From positions 1-64,000 of the forward strand of contig NZ_BCQG01000006.1 of assembly GCF_001544315.1 (NCBI RefSeq): a DNA stretch of 64,000 nt. The letters run 5' to 3'. Source of the stretch: Geobacillus jurassicus NBRC 107829 (lineage in GTDB: Bacteria; Bacillota; Bacilli; Bacillales; Anoxybacillaceae). A program made the translations under genes and the position numbers. The notes beneath the pieces are model-generated. The model saw nothing but the letters and a program-made list of their open reading frames with translations, did no database searches and was not told the DNA's origin. Below are positions 34,952-44,428 of the stretch, piece by piece; the first letter of the stretch is position 1; each line of letters opens with the position of its first letter.

Positions 34952-35464
34952 TTAGTTTTGTTTAATGCTGTCGGAATATCCCTCATATGTCCATTGTCCG
35001 CTGACGGTTTTCGAGCTGATGAGAGTTCCTCTGCTGTAGTAATTTTCTTTACCGGTCGCTTTCACCCAACGGCTTCCATATCGAAGGGTATAGGTGGAAT
35101 AAGGAGGGATCGTCCAAGTAACAGTTGTTGTTTTTTCCACCCGTGCTCCTAAACTTACTTCCGTACTAATTCCTACTGCTAGGATCATCTCATTAAATGT
35201 AGACGACGAAGAAACCGTGGCGGTTGCATATGCTTCTCTCTTGACTGTGTGGGAAACGGTGTCAGTAGTCGATTTGTTGTTGACATGAGTATGAGTCCAA
35301 TAAATGGTCAGCCCTTTTGTATCTGTGCTGTGAACGTATTCATATCCATCATAAGGAATATAGGTCGGATTGATCTCGGCTTCTGTCTTATTAAATGGAG
35401 TAAAAGAAAGCAATCCGGTCAAAAGAATCGGACTAATGGTTTGAATCATCTTTCTTTTCAACAT
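34952..35464 (-). CDS. Secreted Ser/Thr/Tyr-rich protein, beta-structured, unknown function
   Basis: A 170-residue protein with a Sec signal peptide (MLKRKMIQTISPILLTGLLS, cleavage probably after TEA at about residue 29) and no cysteine. The mature part is dominated by short alternating polar/hydrophobic strands, for example REAYATATVSSSSTFNE and VEKTTTVTWTIPPYSTYTLR. This pattern resembles aerolysin-type pore-forming hairpins and secreted antibacterial or host-interaction proteins of Bacilli. I cannot assign a family. AGGAGGGGTTGCG precedes the ATG. AT-rich flanks suggest acquired DNA. Confidence 0.7.
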   Translation of the reverse strand: MLKRKMIQTISPILLTGLLSFTPFNKTEAEINPTYIPYDGYEYVHSTDTKGLTIYWTHTHVNNKSTTDTVSHTVKREAYATATVSSSSTFNEMILAVGISTEVSLGARVEKTTTVTWTIPPYSTYTLRYGSRWVKATGKENYYSRGTLISSKTVSGQWTYEGYSDSIKQN

Positions 35465-35631
35465 CGCAACCCCTCCTAAAATTTAGAATTTATAACTTAT
35501 TTTTAGCAAAAAAAAAGGGTGTCAATAATATTTCAAAAAAAAATATTTTACAAAATATTCAACTCCCCACTAAAAGTGTGCTTGACGGAATCGAGATGAA
35601 AAATCGGTTTGATACACCGTCTGTAAAGAAA

Positions 35632-35665
35632 GATCCGCCGAAAGCAAGATGGATGTTCGGCGGAT
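35632..35665 (-). terminator. Terminator after clpE
   Basis: On the minus strand GATCCGCCGAA, loop, TTCGGCGGATC, then TTTCTTTAC. It follows the clpE stop codon by about 15 bases. Confidence 0.8.
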
Positions 35666-35678
35666 CCTCTGTTGTAAG

Positions 35679-37817
35679 TTATGATTCGATTTTCGCCACA
35701 ATGGCGTCTTCTTCGATATCGATGCGGATCGCGCGCACGGGACTGCTTGCGTCAAGCAGGCAGTCGGCGATGTTGTCTTCGACATGCTCTTGGATGACGC
35801 GGCGGAGCGGGCGGGCGCCAAAGGCCGGATGGTAGCCGAGTTCGGCCAGCTTTTCTTTCGCCGCTTCCGTCACTTCGAGTTCAATGCCTTGTTCGCGCAT
35901 CGCCGCTTTGACGTCGGCGAGCATCAAGTCGACAATTTCGAGCAAGTGCTCTTTTTCGAGCGGCTTGAACTCAATGATGGCATCGAAGCGGTTCAAGAAC
36001 TCCGGCTTGAAGTAGGCGCCGAGCGAGTCAAGGACGCTCGTTTGCCCACTTGCTTCTTTTTCAAAGCCGACGGTGATTTTTTTGTCGGTCACGCCGGCGT
36101 TGCTTGTCGCGATGATGACGGTGTCTTTGAAGCTGACGGTGCGGCCTTGGCTGTCGGTCAAGCGGCCGTCTTCCAAAATTTGCAGGAAGATGTGCTGCAC
36201 ATCCGGGTGCGCTTTTTCAATCTCGTCAAGCAAGATGATGCTGTACGGATTGCGGCGCACTTTTTCGGTGAGTTGGCCGGCTTCTTCAAAGCCGACATAG
36301 CCCGGCGGTGAACCGATCAGCTTCGAGACCGAATGTTTCTCCATGTATTCGCTCATATCGAGGCGAATCATGGCGTCTTTTGTGCCAAACAGCTCCTCAG
36401 CGAGCGTTTTGGCGAGCTCCGTTTTCCCGACGCCGGTCGGACCGACGAACAGAAACGAACCGATCGGGCGATGTTTCGCTTTCAAGCCGGCGCGGCTGCG
36501 GCGGATCGCCTTGGCGACTTTTTTCACCGCTTCCGCTTGGCCGATCACTTTTTTCGCCAAGTTTTCTTCGAGATGTTTCATTTTTTCTTTTTCATCCGCT
36601 TGCAGTTTGCCGACCGGGATGCCGGTTTTTTCAGCAATGATTTGCTCGATGTCGGCGACGTCAATCGTCGGGCGTTCTTCGTTCACGCCTTGTTCAAGTT
36701 GTTTTTCGAGCTTCAGCTCTTCATCGCGCAGTTTCGCCGCCAGCTCGTAGTTTTCCTCTTTCGCCGCTTGTTCTTTTTCTTTCGCGATTTGCATCAGCCG
36801 CTCTTGCAATTGTTTTTCGTCAGTCGGGCCGAGGCGCAAGTTCGCTTTCGAGCCGGCTTCATCAAGCAAGTCGATCGCCTTGTCCGGGAGGAAGCGGTCT
36901 TGGATGTAGCGGTGCGCGAGTTTTACGCACGCTTCGATCGCTTCATCCGTGTAGCGGACATGATGGAATTGCTCGTATTTCGGCTGGATGCCTTTCAAGA
37001 TGGCGATCGCTTCTTCCACGGTCGGCTCGTGGACGATGACCGGTTGGAAGCGGCGCTCAAGAGCCGCGTCTTTTTCAATTTGCCGGTATTCTTTCAGCGT
37101 CGTCGCCCCGACGACTTGCAGCTCCCCGCGGGCAAGCGCCGGTTTCAAAATGTTCCCGGCGTCCATCGACCCTTCGGCAGCGCCAGCGCCGACGAGCAGA
37201 TGGATTTCGTCAATGAACAAGATGACGTTTTTCCGCTCTTGCAGTTCCGCGATGAGCCGTTTCATCCGCTCTTCAAATTGGCCGCGGATGCCGGTGTTGG
37301 CGACAAGCGAAGCGACATCAAGCAAGTACACTTCTTTGTTTAACAGTTTTTCCGGCACGTTCCCTTCGGCGATTTTCAGCGCGAGCCCTTCGACGATCGC
37401 CGTTTTCCCGACGCCCGGTTCCCCGATTAAGACCGGGTTGTTTTTGTTGCGGCGGTTTAAAATTTCAATGACGCGCGCGATTTCTTTGTCACGGCCGATG
37501 ACTGGGTCGATCAAGCCAGCTTTGGCCATTTGCGTCAAGTTGCGGCCGAATTGATCCAAAAATCCGCCATTGCGGCTTTGCGGGCGTTTCGCCATCGTTT
37601 CTGGCGAACTCATCTCCGCGTTGGCCGCTGCGAAGTGGCTAGTAAAGAAGTCATCAAACGAAAACGGCGAAAAGCCAAAGTTCATCATCGGAATCGACAA
37701 TTGTTGTTTTTGTTTTTCATAGCATTCATGGCAAAGATGAAGCTGTTGTTTTTCACCGTTCCATTGCAAGTTGACAAACACCGTTGCTTCACGTTGTTGG
37801 CATGCTTGGCAGCGCAT
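35679..37817 (-). CDS. clpE: ATP-dependent Clp protease ATP-binding subunit ClpE
   Basis: A 712-residue Hsp100 unfoldase that feeds ClpP in the heat-shock response. The ClpE-specific N-terminal zinc finger (MRCQACQQ...LCHECYEKQ, two CxxC pairs) is present. The first AAA module has Walker [10 protein letters not shown] (about residue 115) and Walker [14 protein letters not shown]-like coiled middle (about 390-420) and a second AAA module with GPTGVGKTE and [14 protein letters not shown] follow. The start at 37817 follows AAAGGGGG. The promoter carries CtsR repeats, matching known ClpE regulation. It precedes ykvI, as in B. subtilis. Confidence 0.96.
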   Translation of the reverse strand: MRCQACQQREATVFVNLQWNGEKQQLHLCHECYEKQKQQLSIPMMNFGFSPFSFDDFFTSHFAAANAEMSSPETMAKRPQSRNGGFLDQFGRNLTQMAKAGLIDPVIGRDKEIARVIEILNRRNKNNPVLIGEPGVGKTAIVEGLALKIAEGNVPEKLLNKEVYLLDVASLVANTGIRGQFEERMKRLIAELQERKNVILFIDEIHLLVGAGAAEGSMDAGNILKPALARGELQVVGATTLKEYRQIEKDAALERRFQPVIVHEPTVEEAIAILKGIQPKYEQFHHVRYTDEAIEACVKLAHRYIQDRFLPDKAIDLLDEAGSKANLRLGPTDEKQLQERLMQIAKEKEQAAKEENYELAAKLRDEELKLEKQLEQGVNEERPTIDVADIEQIIAEKTGIPVGKLQADEKEKMKHLEENLAKKVIGQAEAVKKVAKAIRRSRAGLKAKHRPIGSFLFVGPTGVGKTELAKTLAEELFGTKDAMIRLDMSEYMEKHSVSKLIGSPPGYVGFEEAGQLTEKVRRNPYSIILLDEIEKAHPDVQHIFLQILEDGRLTDSQGRTVSFKDTVIIATSNAGVTDKKITVGFEKEASGQTSVLDSLGAYFKPEFLNRFDAIIEFKPLEKEHLLEIVDLMLADVKAAMREQGIELEVTEAAKEKLAELGYHPAFGARPLRRVIQEHVEDNIADCLLDASSPVRAIRIDIEEDAIVAKIES

Positions 37818-37846
37818 GAGGAATACCCCCTTTTCCATACTCAGAA

Positions 37847-37908
37847 TTTGACTTTGACTTTCTTTGACTTTCTGACTTTATTATACTTTGACCTTTTTTG
37901 ACTTTCAA
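37847..37908 (-). promoter_or_regulatory. clpE promoter with CtsR operators
   Basis: Minus strand: -35 TTGAAA (37908-37903), 17-base spacer, -10 TATAAT (37885-37880). Two full CtsR sites of the form (A/G)GTCAAA-N3-(A/G)GTCAAA occur. One fills the spacer (37903-37887) and one lies just downstream of the -10 (37869-37853). An extra overlapping heptad is at 37853-37847 and a degenerate one at 37877-37871. Confidence 0.9.
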
Positions 37909-38083
37909 GTGTTTTGTACAAAAAAATTGTGATAACGATGAAATGTTTTTGAAAAAATGGTGAATACTAATGTAGGTGCGGCAAAGCTATGATAAAGTGA
38001 AAAAAAGAAAAAGAGGCGGAAAAGACTCCGTCTTTGGTGCTGACGATGATCATGAATTTGAAGGAAAAAGGAGAAAGGTGAAG

Positions 38084-38827
38084 ATGAGAAGACAGGTTGG
38101 TTTCGCGTTTTCTGTTGTGTTTTTGGGGATGATGATCATGGCAGCTTGTACAAATCACAACAAGCAAGCCGAGACGCCGGCCGTGCTTGACGTGAAAATG
38201 GACGTTCCGGACCATGTCGATTTGAACAAACCGACGAAGCTCGCCTGCGTCGTGACGTATGGCGGTGAAAAAGTGGACGATGCAAGCGAAGTCAAGTTTG
38301 AAGTATGGAAACATGGAGATGGCGAGCGGGAAATGCTTGAAGCGAAGCATGACGGCGATGGCCGCTATTCGGTGGAAAAAACGTTTACGGAAGCGGGAAC
38401 ATATTCGGTCGTCGCCCATGTAACGGCGCGCGACATGCATAACATGCCGAAAAAAGATATTGTCGCCGGCAATCCGGAACAGGCGGCGACGGCTGACGGT
38501 GCGCGCGAAACCTCCCAAGGCAGTGCTGAAGAACACCATCATGGCGCTGTTGCCATTTCGCTGTCGTCCCGTTCGTTCGAAGCTGGAAAACCGGCGGCAT
38601 TGACCGTCCACCTCACCAAAGATGGGAAGCCGTTTACGAACGCCACGGTTCGTTTTGAGATTTGGCAGGCCGGCAACAAGCATGAATTTATCGATGCGAA
38701 TGAAAAAGGAAACGGCGAATATGAGGCCGTTGCGACGTTTGCCAACGAAGGAACGTATTCGGTGAAAGTGCATGTGGAAACAGATCAATTGCACGAACAT
38801 CAAGTTGAACAAGTGACTGCTCAGTAA
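38084..38827 (+). CDS. Lipoprotein with duplicated YtkA-like domain
   Basis: A 247-residue surface lipoprotein. The signal is MRRQVGFAFSVVFLGMMIMAAC with lipobox MAAC. Two copies of a YtkA-like Ig-fold repeat follow, at about residues 35-120 and 155-240, recognisable by E-x-W-K/Q-x-G-...-GxGxYxxxxTFxxEGTYSVxxHV in both. They are joined by a linker with a His run (AEEHHHGA). His-rich YtkA proteins are suspected of metal, often copper, handling; that role is inferred. AAAGGAGAAAGG precedes the start. The longer frame to 37976 is rejected. Confidence 0.82.
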   Translation: MRRQVGFAFSVVFLGMMIMAACTNHNKQAETPAVLDVKMDVPDHVDLNKPTKLACVVTYGGEKVDDASEVKFEVWKHGDGEREMLEAKHDGDGRYSVEKTFTEAGTYSVVAHVTARDMHNMPKKDIVAGNPEQAATADGARETSQGSAEEHHHGAVAISLSSRSFEAGKPAALTVHLTKDGKPFTNATVRFEIWQAGNKHEFIDANEKGNGEYEAVATFANEGTYSVKVHVETDQLHEHQVEQVTAQ

Positions 38828-38831
38828 TGAA

Positions 38832-38859
38832 GGATGCCGAGGGAGGCATCCTTTTTTTG
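38832..38859 (+). terminator. Terminator after the YtkA-like lipoprotein gene
   Basis: GGATGCC, GAGGGA loop, GGCATCC, then seven T residues. Confidence 0.9.
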
Positions 38860-38936
38860 CCTATTCGTCTTTCTTGTCCGCTGCGGACATATATATGGAA
38901 GTAAAGCAGCGGACAAGAAGAAGGAGAGGGCAGGCA

Positions 38937-39977
38937 GTGAAGAAGAAAACGGAATGGTCGGAGGCTTGGCAAATCGCCGCTGTTTACGTTGGCACGGTGA
39001 TTGGGGCGGGATTTGCGACCGGCAGGGAAATTATTGAATTTTTTACCCGCTACGGAATGGCTGGGACGATCGGGGTGGCGGTCAGCGGCGTTTTGTTCAC
39101 ATGGGGCGGCGCGCGCCTGATGGTGATGGCGCGCCGTATTGGAGCCGCATCATATGATGAATTGAATCGTTATTTGTTCGGAAGAATGTTGAGCCCGTTT
39201 GTGACGCTCGTGATGACAGCGATGATCGCCGGGGTGACGGCGGTGATGATCGCCGGGGCGGGTGCGGTGTTTGAAGAGCAGATCGGCTGGCCGCGGCAAG
39301 TGGGCGTTGCGTTGACGCTTGGGCTGGCGTTGGTCATCATGCTGTTTGACCGCAAAGGGCTGTTTGGCGTCAACGTGTTTGTCGCGCCGATGATGATGCT
39401 GTTTAGTTGCCTTGCGTTTATGAAAACGATGATGGCTGGCGACTTGTGCCGCCCAGACATGGCTGCGGCGGACTATTCCCTAAAGGCGATGTTGTCGCCG
39501 TTTTCCTATGCGGCGTTTAACTTAGCGATGGCCCAAGCGGTGCTTGTCCCCATCGCCCGCGAAGCGACCGATGAGCGAGCGGTGAGACGCGGGGCGATGT
39601 TAGGTGGAATGGTGCTGACGTTTTTGCTGCTGTTGAACCATATGGTGCTGCTATCGTTTCCACACAAGGATGATTATGATATTCCGATGGCGGAAGTGGT
39701 TCGTACGTTTTTTGCTATATTGTATTGGTTTTATGTTGTCGTCATTTACGGAGAAATTTTTACATCGGTCATCGGCGGCATGTTTGGGCTTGTACGTCAA
39801 GTGCGCGTTTGGGTGCCGATCAGCGGGAAATGGCTGGGCGTGCTGCTCGTTTTGCTGTTTGCGGCGGTCAGTCCGTTTCATTACGGGGAGCTGCTGTCGT
39901 TCATCTATCCGCTGTTCGGTTATATGAGCCTTGTGCTGTTGTGGCTTCTTTGGCGCCGGCAGTTGCCGCGCCGGTAA
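38937..39977 (+). CDS. ykvI: YkvI family membrane protein
   Basis: A 346-residue protein with about ten hydrophobic helices. It is similar to B. subtilis YkvI, a distant relative of the LeuT/APC-fold transporters. The first helix carries YVGTVIGAGFATGREIIEFF (about residues 14-33), an unwound G-x-G-F-A-T-G motif typical of sodium-coupled carriers. I chose the GTG at 38937 because AAGGAGAGGG lies about 9 bases upstream; the frame extends further without a ribosome site. It lies next to clpE and before the que operon, as in B. subtilis. Substrate unknown. Confidence 0.85.
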   Translation: MKKKTEWSEAWQIAAVYVGTVIGAGFATGREIIEFFTRYGMAGTIGVAVSGVLFTWGGARLMVMARRIGAASYDELNRYLFGRMLSPFVTLVMTAMIAGVTAVMIAGAGAVFEEQIGWPRQVGVALTLGLALVIMLFDRKGLFGVNVFVAPMMMLFSCLAFMKTMMAGDLCRPDMAAADYSLKAMLSPFSYAAFNLAMAQAVLVPIAREATDERAVRRGAMLGGMVLTFLLLLNHMVLLSFPHKDDYDIPMAEVVRTFFAILYWFYVVVIYGEIFTSVIGGMFGLVRQVRVWVPISGKWLGVLLVLLFAAVSPFHYGELLSFIYPLFGYMSLVLLWLLWRRQLPRR

Positions 39978-39978
39978 A

Positions 39979-40033
39979 CGAGCCCTTTCGTTCCCCGATG
40001 TTTCTTTGGTGAAGGGGGACGAAAGGGCTTTAT
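39979..40033. terminator. Bidirectional terminator between ykvI and the chemoreceptor
   Basis: AGCCCTTTCGTTCCCC and GGGGGACGAAAGGGCT pair in a 16-base stem, followed by TTTATTTC on the plus strand. It separates two convergent genes. Confidence 0.8.
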
Positions 40034-40037
40034 TTCT

Positions 40038-41648
40038 TTATGAATGAAAGCGGGTGATCATTTTTTCTAAATCGCGCGCTGCCGCAGCCAGCGTGTCTGC
40101 TTCTCGCGCTAGTTGGTGAAGGGCGAGCGTTTGTTGCTCAAGCCCAGCCGCCGTTTCTTGCACCATGTTCGAAAAATCGGCCGCGACGGTGCGCACATCT
40201 TCCATCAGTCCGCCGAGCTGCTCGCCGTCGGCGGTGATGGCGTTGACGTACGTTTCGTTTTGCTGAAGCAAATCGTTCAGCTGGGCGAACATGCTTTGAA
40301 ACGATGTGAACGTCTCTCCTGTTTTCCAAAGCGAGTCTTTTGTTTTTTCGACGTGGCGGCCGTTTCCTTGTATGGCCTGCACGGCTTCTTTGAGCGCGTT
40401 CGTCATGGCGTCGAGCGAAGCGAAAATTTCAGCGGCGAATGTGTTTGTATCTTCAGCGAGTTTTCGCACTTCTTGGGCGACGATGGAAAAGCCGCGGCCC
40501 GCTTCACCCGCCCGCGCCGCTTCGATCGAAGCGTTTAGGGCGAGCAAGTTCGTTTGTTTGGCGATCGTGCGAATGGCGGCGATCATGTCATGAGCGCGCG
40601 CCGCTTCATTGGCTGCTTTGTCGATGAGGGCGGTCGTTTCGCTGATGCCGCGTTGCATGGCGTCCATGTTTGTTTTCGTTTCATCAATGAGACGGATGCC
40701 TTCCACCGCCGACGACCAAGCGTCGCTTGCTTGCCTTACGACGCGTTCAACGGCGGCTCGCATGATCTGCACGCGTTCCACCATCTGCCGGATGACGTCA
40801 TCGGCTTGCTCGACGGCGGCCGTTTGTTGTTTCGCTCCTTCGCGGAACGTTTCGACGGCGGCGGCGATTTCGTCAAATGATTCAGAGAGGCGGCGCATTT
40901 CCATCTGTTGCTCATGGCTGACATCATGCACCGTTTTGGCCGCTTTGCCGAGCTCGGCGATGATCGTGCGGATGCCGAGAATCATTTTGTTGATTTCGTA
41001 GGCGATTTGATGAAATTCATCCCGTTTTCCCGTCGTTTTCACTTCTGTCTGCAATTGACCCGAGGAGACAGTGCGGGCGACGCCGTACCAATGGCGAAGC
41101 TGGGCGGCAATGGCCCGATGCCAGGCGGCGCCGATCCCAAGTCCGGCAGCTGCGGCGAACAGCGCGGCGAAAACGGGCGGCGCCCCGGCAGCGGAGGCGG
41201 CCAGCCCGACCAATGCAGGTGCGATGGCGACGCTGGCGACCATCCATTGCAAATACGGGCGGTGCATGAGCCGCCCCATCCGCAAGTTGATGCGCCTTCC
41301 GCTCGGTTCGGTCCAAAGCGGGCAGCTGGCGTCAATCAACACTTCGCCTGTATCGCGCTCGTACACTTGCAAGAGCGGCTCGTTCGTGCGGGCGGCGGCA
41401 AGCCCAACGGGGTCGGCAAACACCCGCCCCTCGCGGAGGCGGTTCGTATGGACGAGTCCGTATCCGCTTTCATCGACAACAACAAAATATTCATCATGGC
41501 CAAGCCGCTCGTCTAAAAAGGCGCGGATGCGGTCGAGCTGCTCTTCAAGCGGACGCGTTCGGTCGATCGACCGCCGCAACGCTTCAGCCGTTGCCGTCAC
41601 TTTTTTCAACGCCCGTTTCGCCCGGCGCCGTTTCGTCAGTTCGCTCAT
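40038..41648 (-). CDS. Methyl-accepting chemotaxis-like sensory transducer
   Basis: A 536-residue receptor. The N-terminal 130 residues are cytoplasmic-looking and basic at first (RRRAKRALKK), with a PAS/Cache-like stretch EYFVVVDESGYGLVHTNRLREG. Two hydrophobic helices (about 140-185) form a hairpin, and HAMP-like and coiled-coil segments follow. The conserved MCP tip is NLLALNASIEAARAGEAGRGFSIVAQEVRKLAEDT. It signals to CheA/CheW. Because the sensor lies before the membrane hairpin, it probably senses intracellular rather than external cues. AAAGGAGAA precedes the ATG at 41648. Confidence 0.88.
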   Translation of the reverse strand: MSELTKRRRAKRALKKVTATAEALRRSIDRTRPLEEQLDRIRAFLDERLGHDEYFVVVDESGYGLVHTNRLREGRVFADPVGLAAARTNEPLLQVYERDTGEVLIDASCPLWTEPSGRRINLRMGRLMHRPYLQWMVASVAIAPALVGLAASAAGAPPVFAALFAAAAGLGIGAAWHRAIAAQLRHWYGVARTVSSGQLQTEVKTTGKRDEFHQIAYEINKMILGIRTIIAELGKAAKTVHDVSHEQQMEMRRLSESFDEIAAAVETFREGAKQQTAAVEQADDVIRQMVERVQIMRAAVERVVRQASDAWSSAVEGIRLIDETKTNMDAMQRGISETTALIDKAANEAARAHDMIAAIRTIAKQTNLLALNASIEAARAGEAGRGFSIVAQEVRKLAEDTNTFAAEIFASLDAMTNALKEAVQAIQGNGRHVEKTKDSLWKTGETFTSFQSMFAQLNDLLQQNETYVNAITADGEQLGGLMEDVRTVAADFSNMVQETAAGLEQQTLALHQLAREADTLAAAARDLEKMITRFHS

Positions 41649-41784
41649 AGACGATTCTCCTTTTTTCATTTTCGTCTATTCTCAATAATATATAGAATAT
41701 TTTGTCGAATCAATAGGATGAAAGGGGGATGCATAAAAATATCTATCGATTGGAAGACTATGCCGTAAACGGAAGAGCGAGGGG

Positions 41785-43305
41785 ATGTCCGTGGGTTTGT
41801 TCATGTTTTGGAAAAAAAAGAAAAAACGCCCCCCGCAGCGGCCCATTTCGCAGCTTTGGGAAAAACTGCGGCAATCAAGCGACTTCGTTGAATTGTCGTT
41901 CATCGTTGGGGGCAAGGAGCTGTCGATTTACTATTTTGATTCGCTCGTCGATCCGCAAGTATTGCAAGAGCAGATTCTTTGCCATTTGCAAAACGACATT
42001 CCCAAGCATCCGACCGTCCGACTGGAAGATTTGCAACAAATCGTGCCGATTCAGCGCATTGAAGTGAGCGAAGACACAGCGCTGATTGAAGAAAAGGTAT
42101 TGAAAGGGTTTGTCGCCGTCAGTTTCCGCGAACAGCCGGGCAAGGCGGCGCTCATGAGCGCCGCCGCCGAAAATTTAGGGTTGCGGGAAAACAACGATTC
42201 CGAAAATGAGTTCAGTGTCGTCGGACCGAAAGTCGGGTTTGTCGAAAACGTTGGCGTCAATTTGCATCTCATCCGCCGGCAAGTGGTGACGCCGAACCTT
42301 GTTTTTCGAGAAATGTCGGTCGGCTCAGTGTCGAAAACAAAAGTCGTCATTGCCTACATCGACGGCGTGGCCAATCCAGAAGTGGTCCAAACGGTGACGC
42401 AGCGGCTTGAGGCAATTCATTTTGACGTCGTGTTTGACAACGCCATTTTGGATCAGCTGCTCGCTGACAATTCGCGGACGCCGTTTCCGCTCTTTATCTC
42501 GACTGAGCGGATCGATCGGGCCGTTTATGCGATCGTCTCGGGGCAAGTCGCGATTTTTTGCGACGGCTCCCCGTATGCCGTGATCGGTCCCGCCGCTCTT
42601 TTCGATTTTTTTACGTCGCCGGAAGACTATTATCTGCCGTGGGTGCTCGGTACGTTTTTCCGCCTCATTCGGTTTTTCGGCGTCGCGTTTTCCGTGTTGG
42701 CGTCTCCGATTTATGTGGCGGTGCTGACGTACCATTACGAGATGATCCCGGAAGATTTGCTCGGACCGATCATTTATTCGCGCTCGAACGTGCCGTTTCC
42801 GCCGGTGCTCGAGGTGCTGTTTTTGGAGATTACGATCGAGCTGTTGCGCGAAGCCGGAGCGCGGCTGCCGACGAAAGTGGCGCAAACGCTCGGGATTGTC
42901 GGCGGGATTGTCATCGGGCAGGCGACTGTTGATGCTGGGCTGACGAGTACGATTTTGTTGATTGTCGTTGCCCTGGCGGCGCTCGCTTCGTTTACAACGC
43001 CGATTTTCAAAATGTCGAACACGATTCGGTTCATCCGGTTCCCATTCATTTTGTTCGCCGCTGGCTGGGGCGGGATCGGCATCATCTTTGCTGTCTGCGG
43101 ATTGCTCATTCATTTAGGGCGGCTGCAGTCGTTTGGCTATCCGTATTTGCTGCCGTTTTATCCGCTTCGCGTGCGCAACTTCCGCGACACCTTCATCCGT
43201 TCGCCATACAGTGAAACAGCGGAACGGCCGATGTTTCTTCGTCCGCGGTCGCGGTTTCGCTATGATCCGAATGAGGCGAAGCAAAAACGCGATATTGATG
43301 AGTAA
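41785..43305 (+). CDS. Spore germination protein, GerA-type A subunit
   Basis: A 506-residue inner-spore-membrane protein of the GerAA/GerKA family, a channel-forming part of germinant receptors. The N-terminal soluble domain (about 1-240) has SDFVELSFIVGG and TERIDRAVYAIVSGQVAIF. The C-terminal region has five to six helices, with SPEDYYLPWVLGTFFRLIRFFG and the conserved TIGIVGG-like QTLGIVGGIVIGQATVDAGL. The start is uncertain: the ATG at 41785 is close to AGGGG, while the GTG at 41791 is better spaced. It is the first gene of an A-C-B operon. Confidence 0.9.
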   Translation: MSVGLFMFWKKKKKRPPQRPISQLWEKLRQSSDFVELSFIVGGKELSIYYFDSLVDPQVLQEQILCHLQNDIPKHPTVRLEDLQQIVPIQRIEVSEDTALIEEKVLKGFVAVSFREQPGKAALMSAAAENLGLRENNDSENEFSVVGPKVGFVENVGVNLHLIRRQVVTPNLVFREMSVGSVSKTKVVIAYIDGVANPEVVQTVTQRLEAIHFDVVFDNAILDQLLADNSRTPFPLFISTERIDRAVYAIVSGQVAIFCDGSPYAVIGPAALFDFFTSPEDYYLPWVLGTFFRLIRFFGVAFSVLASPIYVAVLTYHYEMIPEDLLGPIIYSRSNVPFPPVLEVLFLEITIELLREAGARLPTKVAQTLGIVGGIVIGQATVDAGLTSTILLIVVALAALASFTTPIFKMSNTIRFIRFPFILFAAGWGGIGIIFAVCGLLIHLGRLQSFGYPYLLPFYPLRVRNFRDTFIRSPYSETAERPMFLRPRSRFRYDPNEAKQKRDIDE

Positions 43306-43313
43306 GGGTGATC

Positions 43314-44402
43314 ATGATGAGGCGTGGGCTCGCATGGATCGGTGCGTTGCTGTTGCTTAGCGGCTGCGCCAGTTCGCGGCCGATTGACGAAATTCAAATT
43401 ATCCAGCAGATGGGCTATGATTTCGAGAACGGCCGCTACACCGGCACGGCGGTGTACCCGACGTTCAAGCAAGGGCCGATGACAAAGCCGAATATGCTGA
43501 CGACGACGTCGCCAACGATCTACGACCTCATCCCGCGCCTGTCATCGAAATCGGCGCTGCCGATTGAGGAAGGACAGCTGCGGCTCATTTTGTTTGGCCA
43601 AGAGTTCGCTAGGCGCGGGGTGACGCAAATTACGCATAGCCTCGCGCGCAACAACAAAGTCGGCAGCCATTTGTTGCTTGGCGTGGCGGAAGAAAGTGCC
43701 AGGGAGTTGCTGAAAATCACTGCGAAAACGACGCTGAGCGACACGTTGTATTTGCCGAATGTTGTGGAACAAAACGAGCAGTCGATGAACTTGCCGAAGA
43801 CGAATTTGCACTTGTTTTTGTATCGCTATTTTTCCCCGGGGAGCGACCCATTTTTGCCGTACTTTGAGAAAAAAGGAGATTTCGTCAAGCTCGAAGGGGT
43901 CGCTTTGTTTCGCGATGACAAATATGTCGGGCATGTGAGTTTGCGCGATTCGTTTTTGATGAAAATTTTGCTCGGGGAAACGAAAAACGGCGTCTACCAG
44001 CTGAAAGTTGGGAATCGCGGAAAACAGGGCGAGGATCGGGTGATGCTGCAAAACTTATGGGCAAAGCCGAAATATGAATGGAAGCGTGACGGCAGCCGCC
44101 ATGCGCTTGACGTGTTCGTCCATATCCATGCGTCGGTGAGGGATTACCCGTCATGGCTCGATCATCCAGGAGATGATTTGTTTGATGATGTGAAGAAAAA
44201 AATGGAAAATGAATTAGAGCATAATATGCGCCGGCTATTCCGTTATTTTCAGAAAAAACGGATTGATCCGCTCGGCATCGGCGATTTTGTCCGCAGCGTG
44301 ACAAGACATTGGGATCCCGATGCGTTTTACCGCGAATACCCGGATATCGACATCCGTCCGCATGTAACGGTGGACATCGTCCATACAGGCATTGGCGAAT
44401 AA
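43314..44402 (+). CDS. Spore germination lipoprotein, GerC type
   Basis: A 362-residue GerAC/GerKC-like lipoprotein. The signal MRRGLAWIGALLLLSGC carries lipobox LSGC. Family signatures include EIQIIQQMGYDFENGRYTGTAVYPT and KSALPIEEGQLRLILFGQEFAR, and a C-terminal domain ends near SVTRHWDPDAFYREYPDI. It anchors to the spore membrane and is needed for receptor assembly. It begins 8 bases after the A-subunit gene with AAGGGTGATC as ribosome site. Confidence 0.93.
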   Translation: MMRRGLAWIGALLLLSGCASSRPIDEIQIIQQMGYDFENGRYTGTAVYPTFKQGPMTKPNMLTTTSPTIYDLIPRLSSKSALPIEEGQLRLILFGQEFARRGVTQITHSLARNNKVGSHLLLGVAEESARELLKITAKTTLSDTLYLPNVVEQNEQSMNLPKTNLHLFLYRYFSPGSDPFLPYFEKKGDFVKLEGVALFRDDKYVGHVSLRDSFLMKILLGETKNGVYQLKVGNRGKQGEDRVMLQNLWAKPKYEWKRDGSRHALDVFVHIHASVRDYPSWLDHPGDDLFDDVKKKMENELEHNMRRLFRYFQKKRIDPLGIGDFVRSVTRHWDPDAFYREYPDIDIRPHVTVDIVHTGIGE

Positions 44403-44428
44403 GACGGGGATCATGAGGAGGGATAACG

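Noticed and set aside
36333-37343. 336-codon plus-strand frame opposite clpE
   Set aside because: Phe/Arg-rich antisense shadow of clpE.
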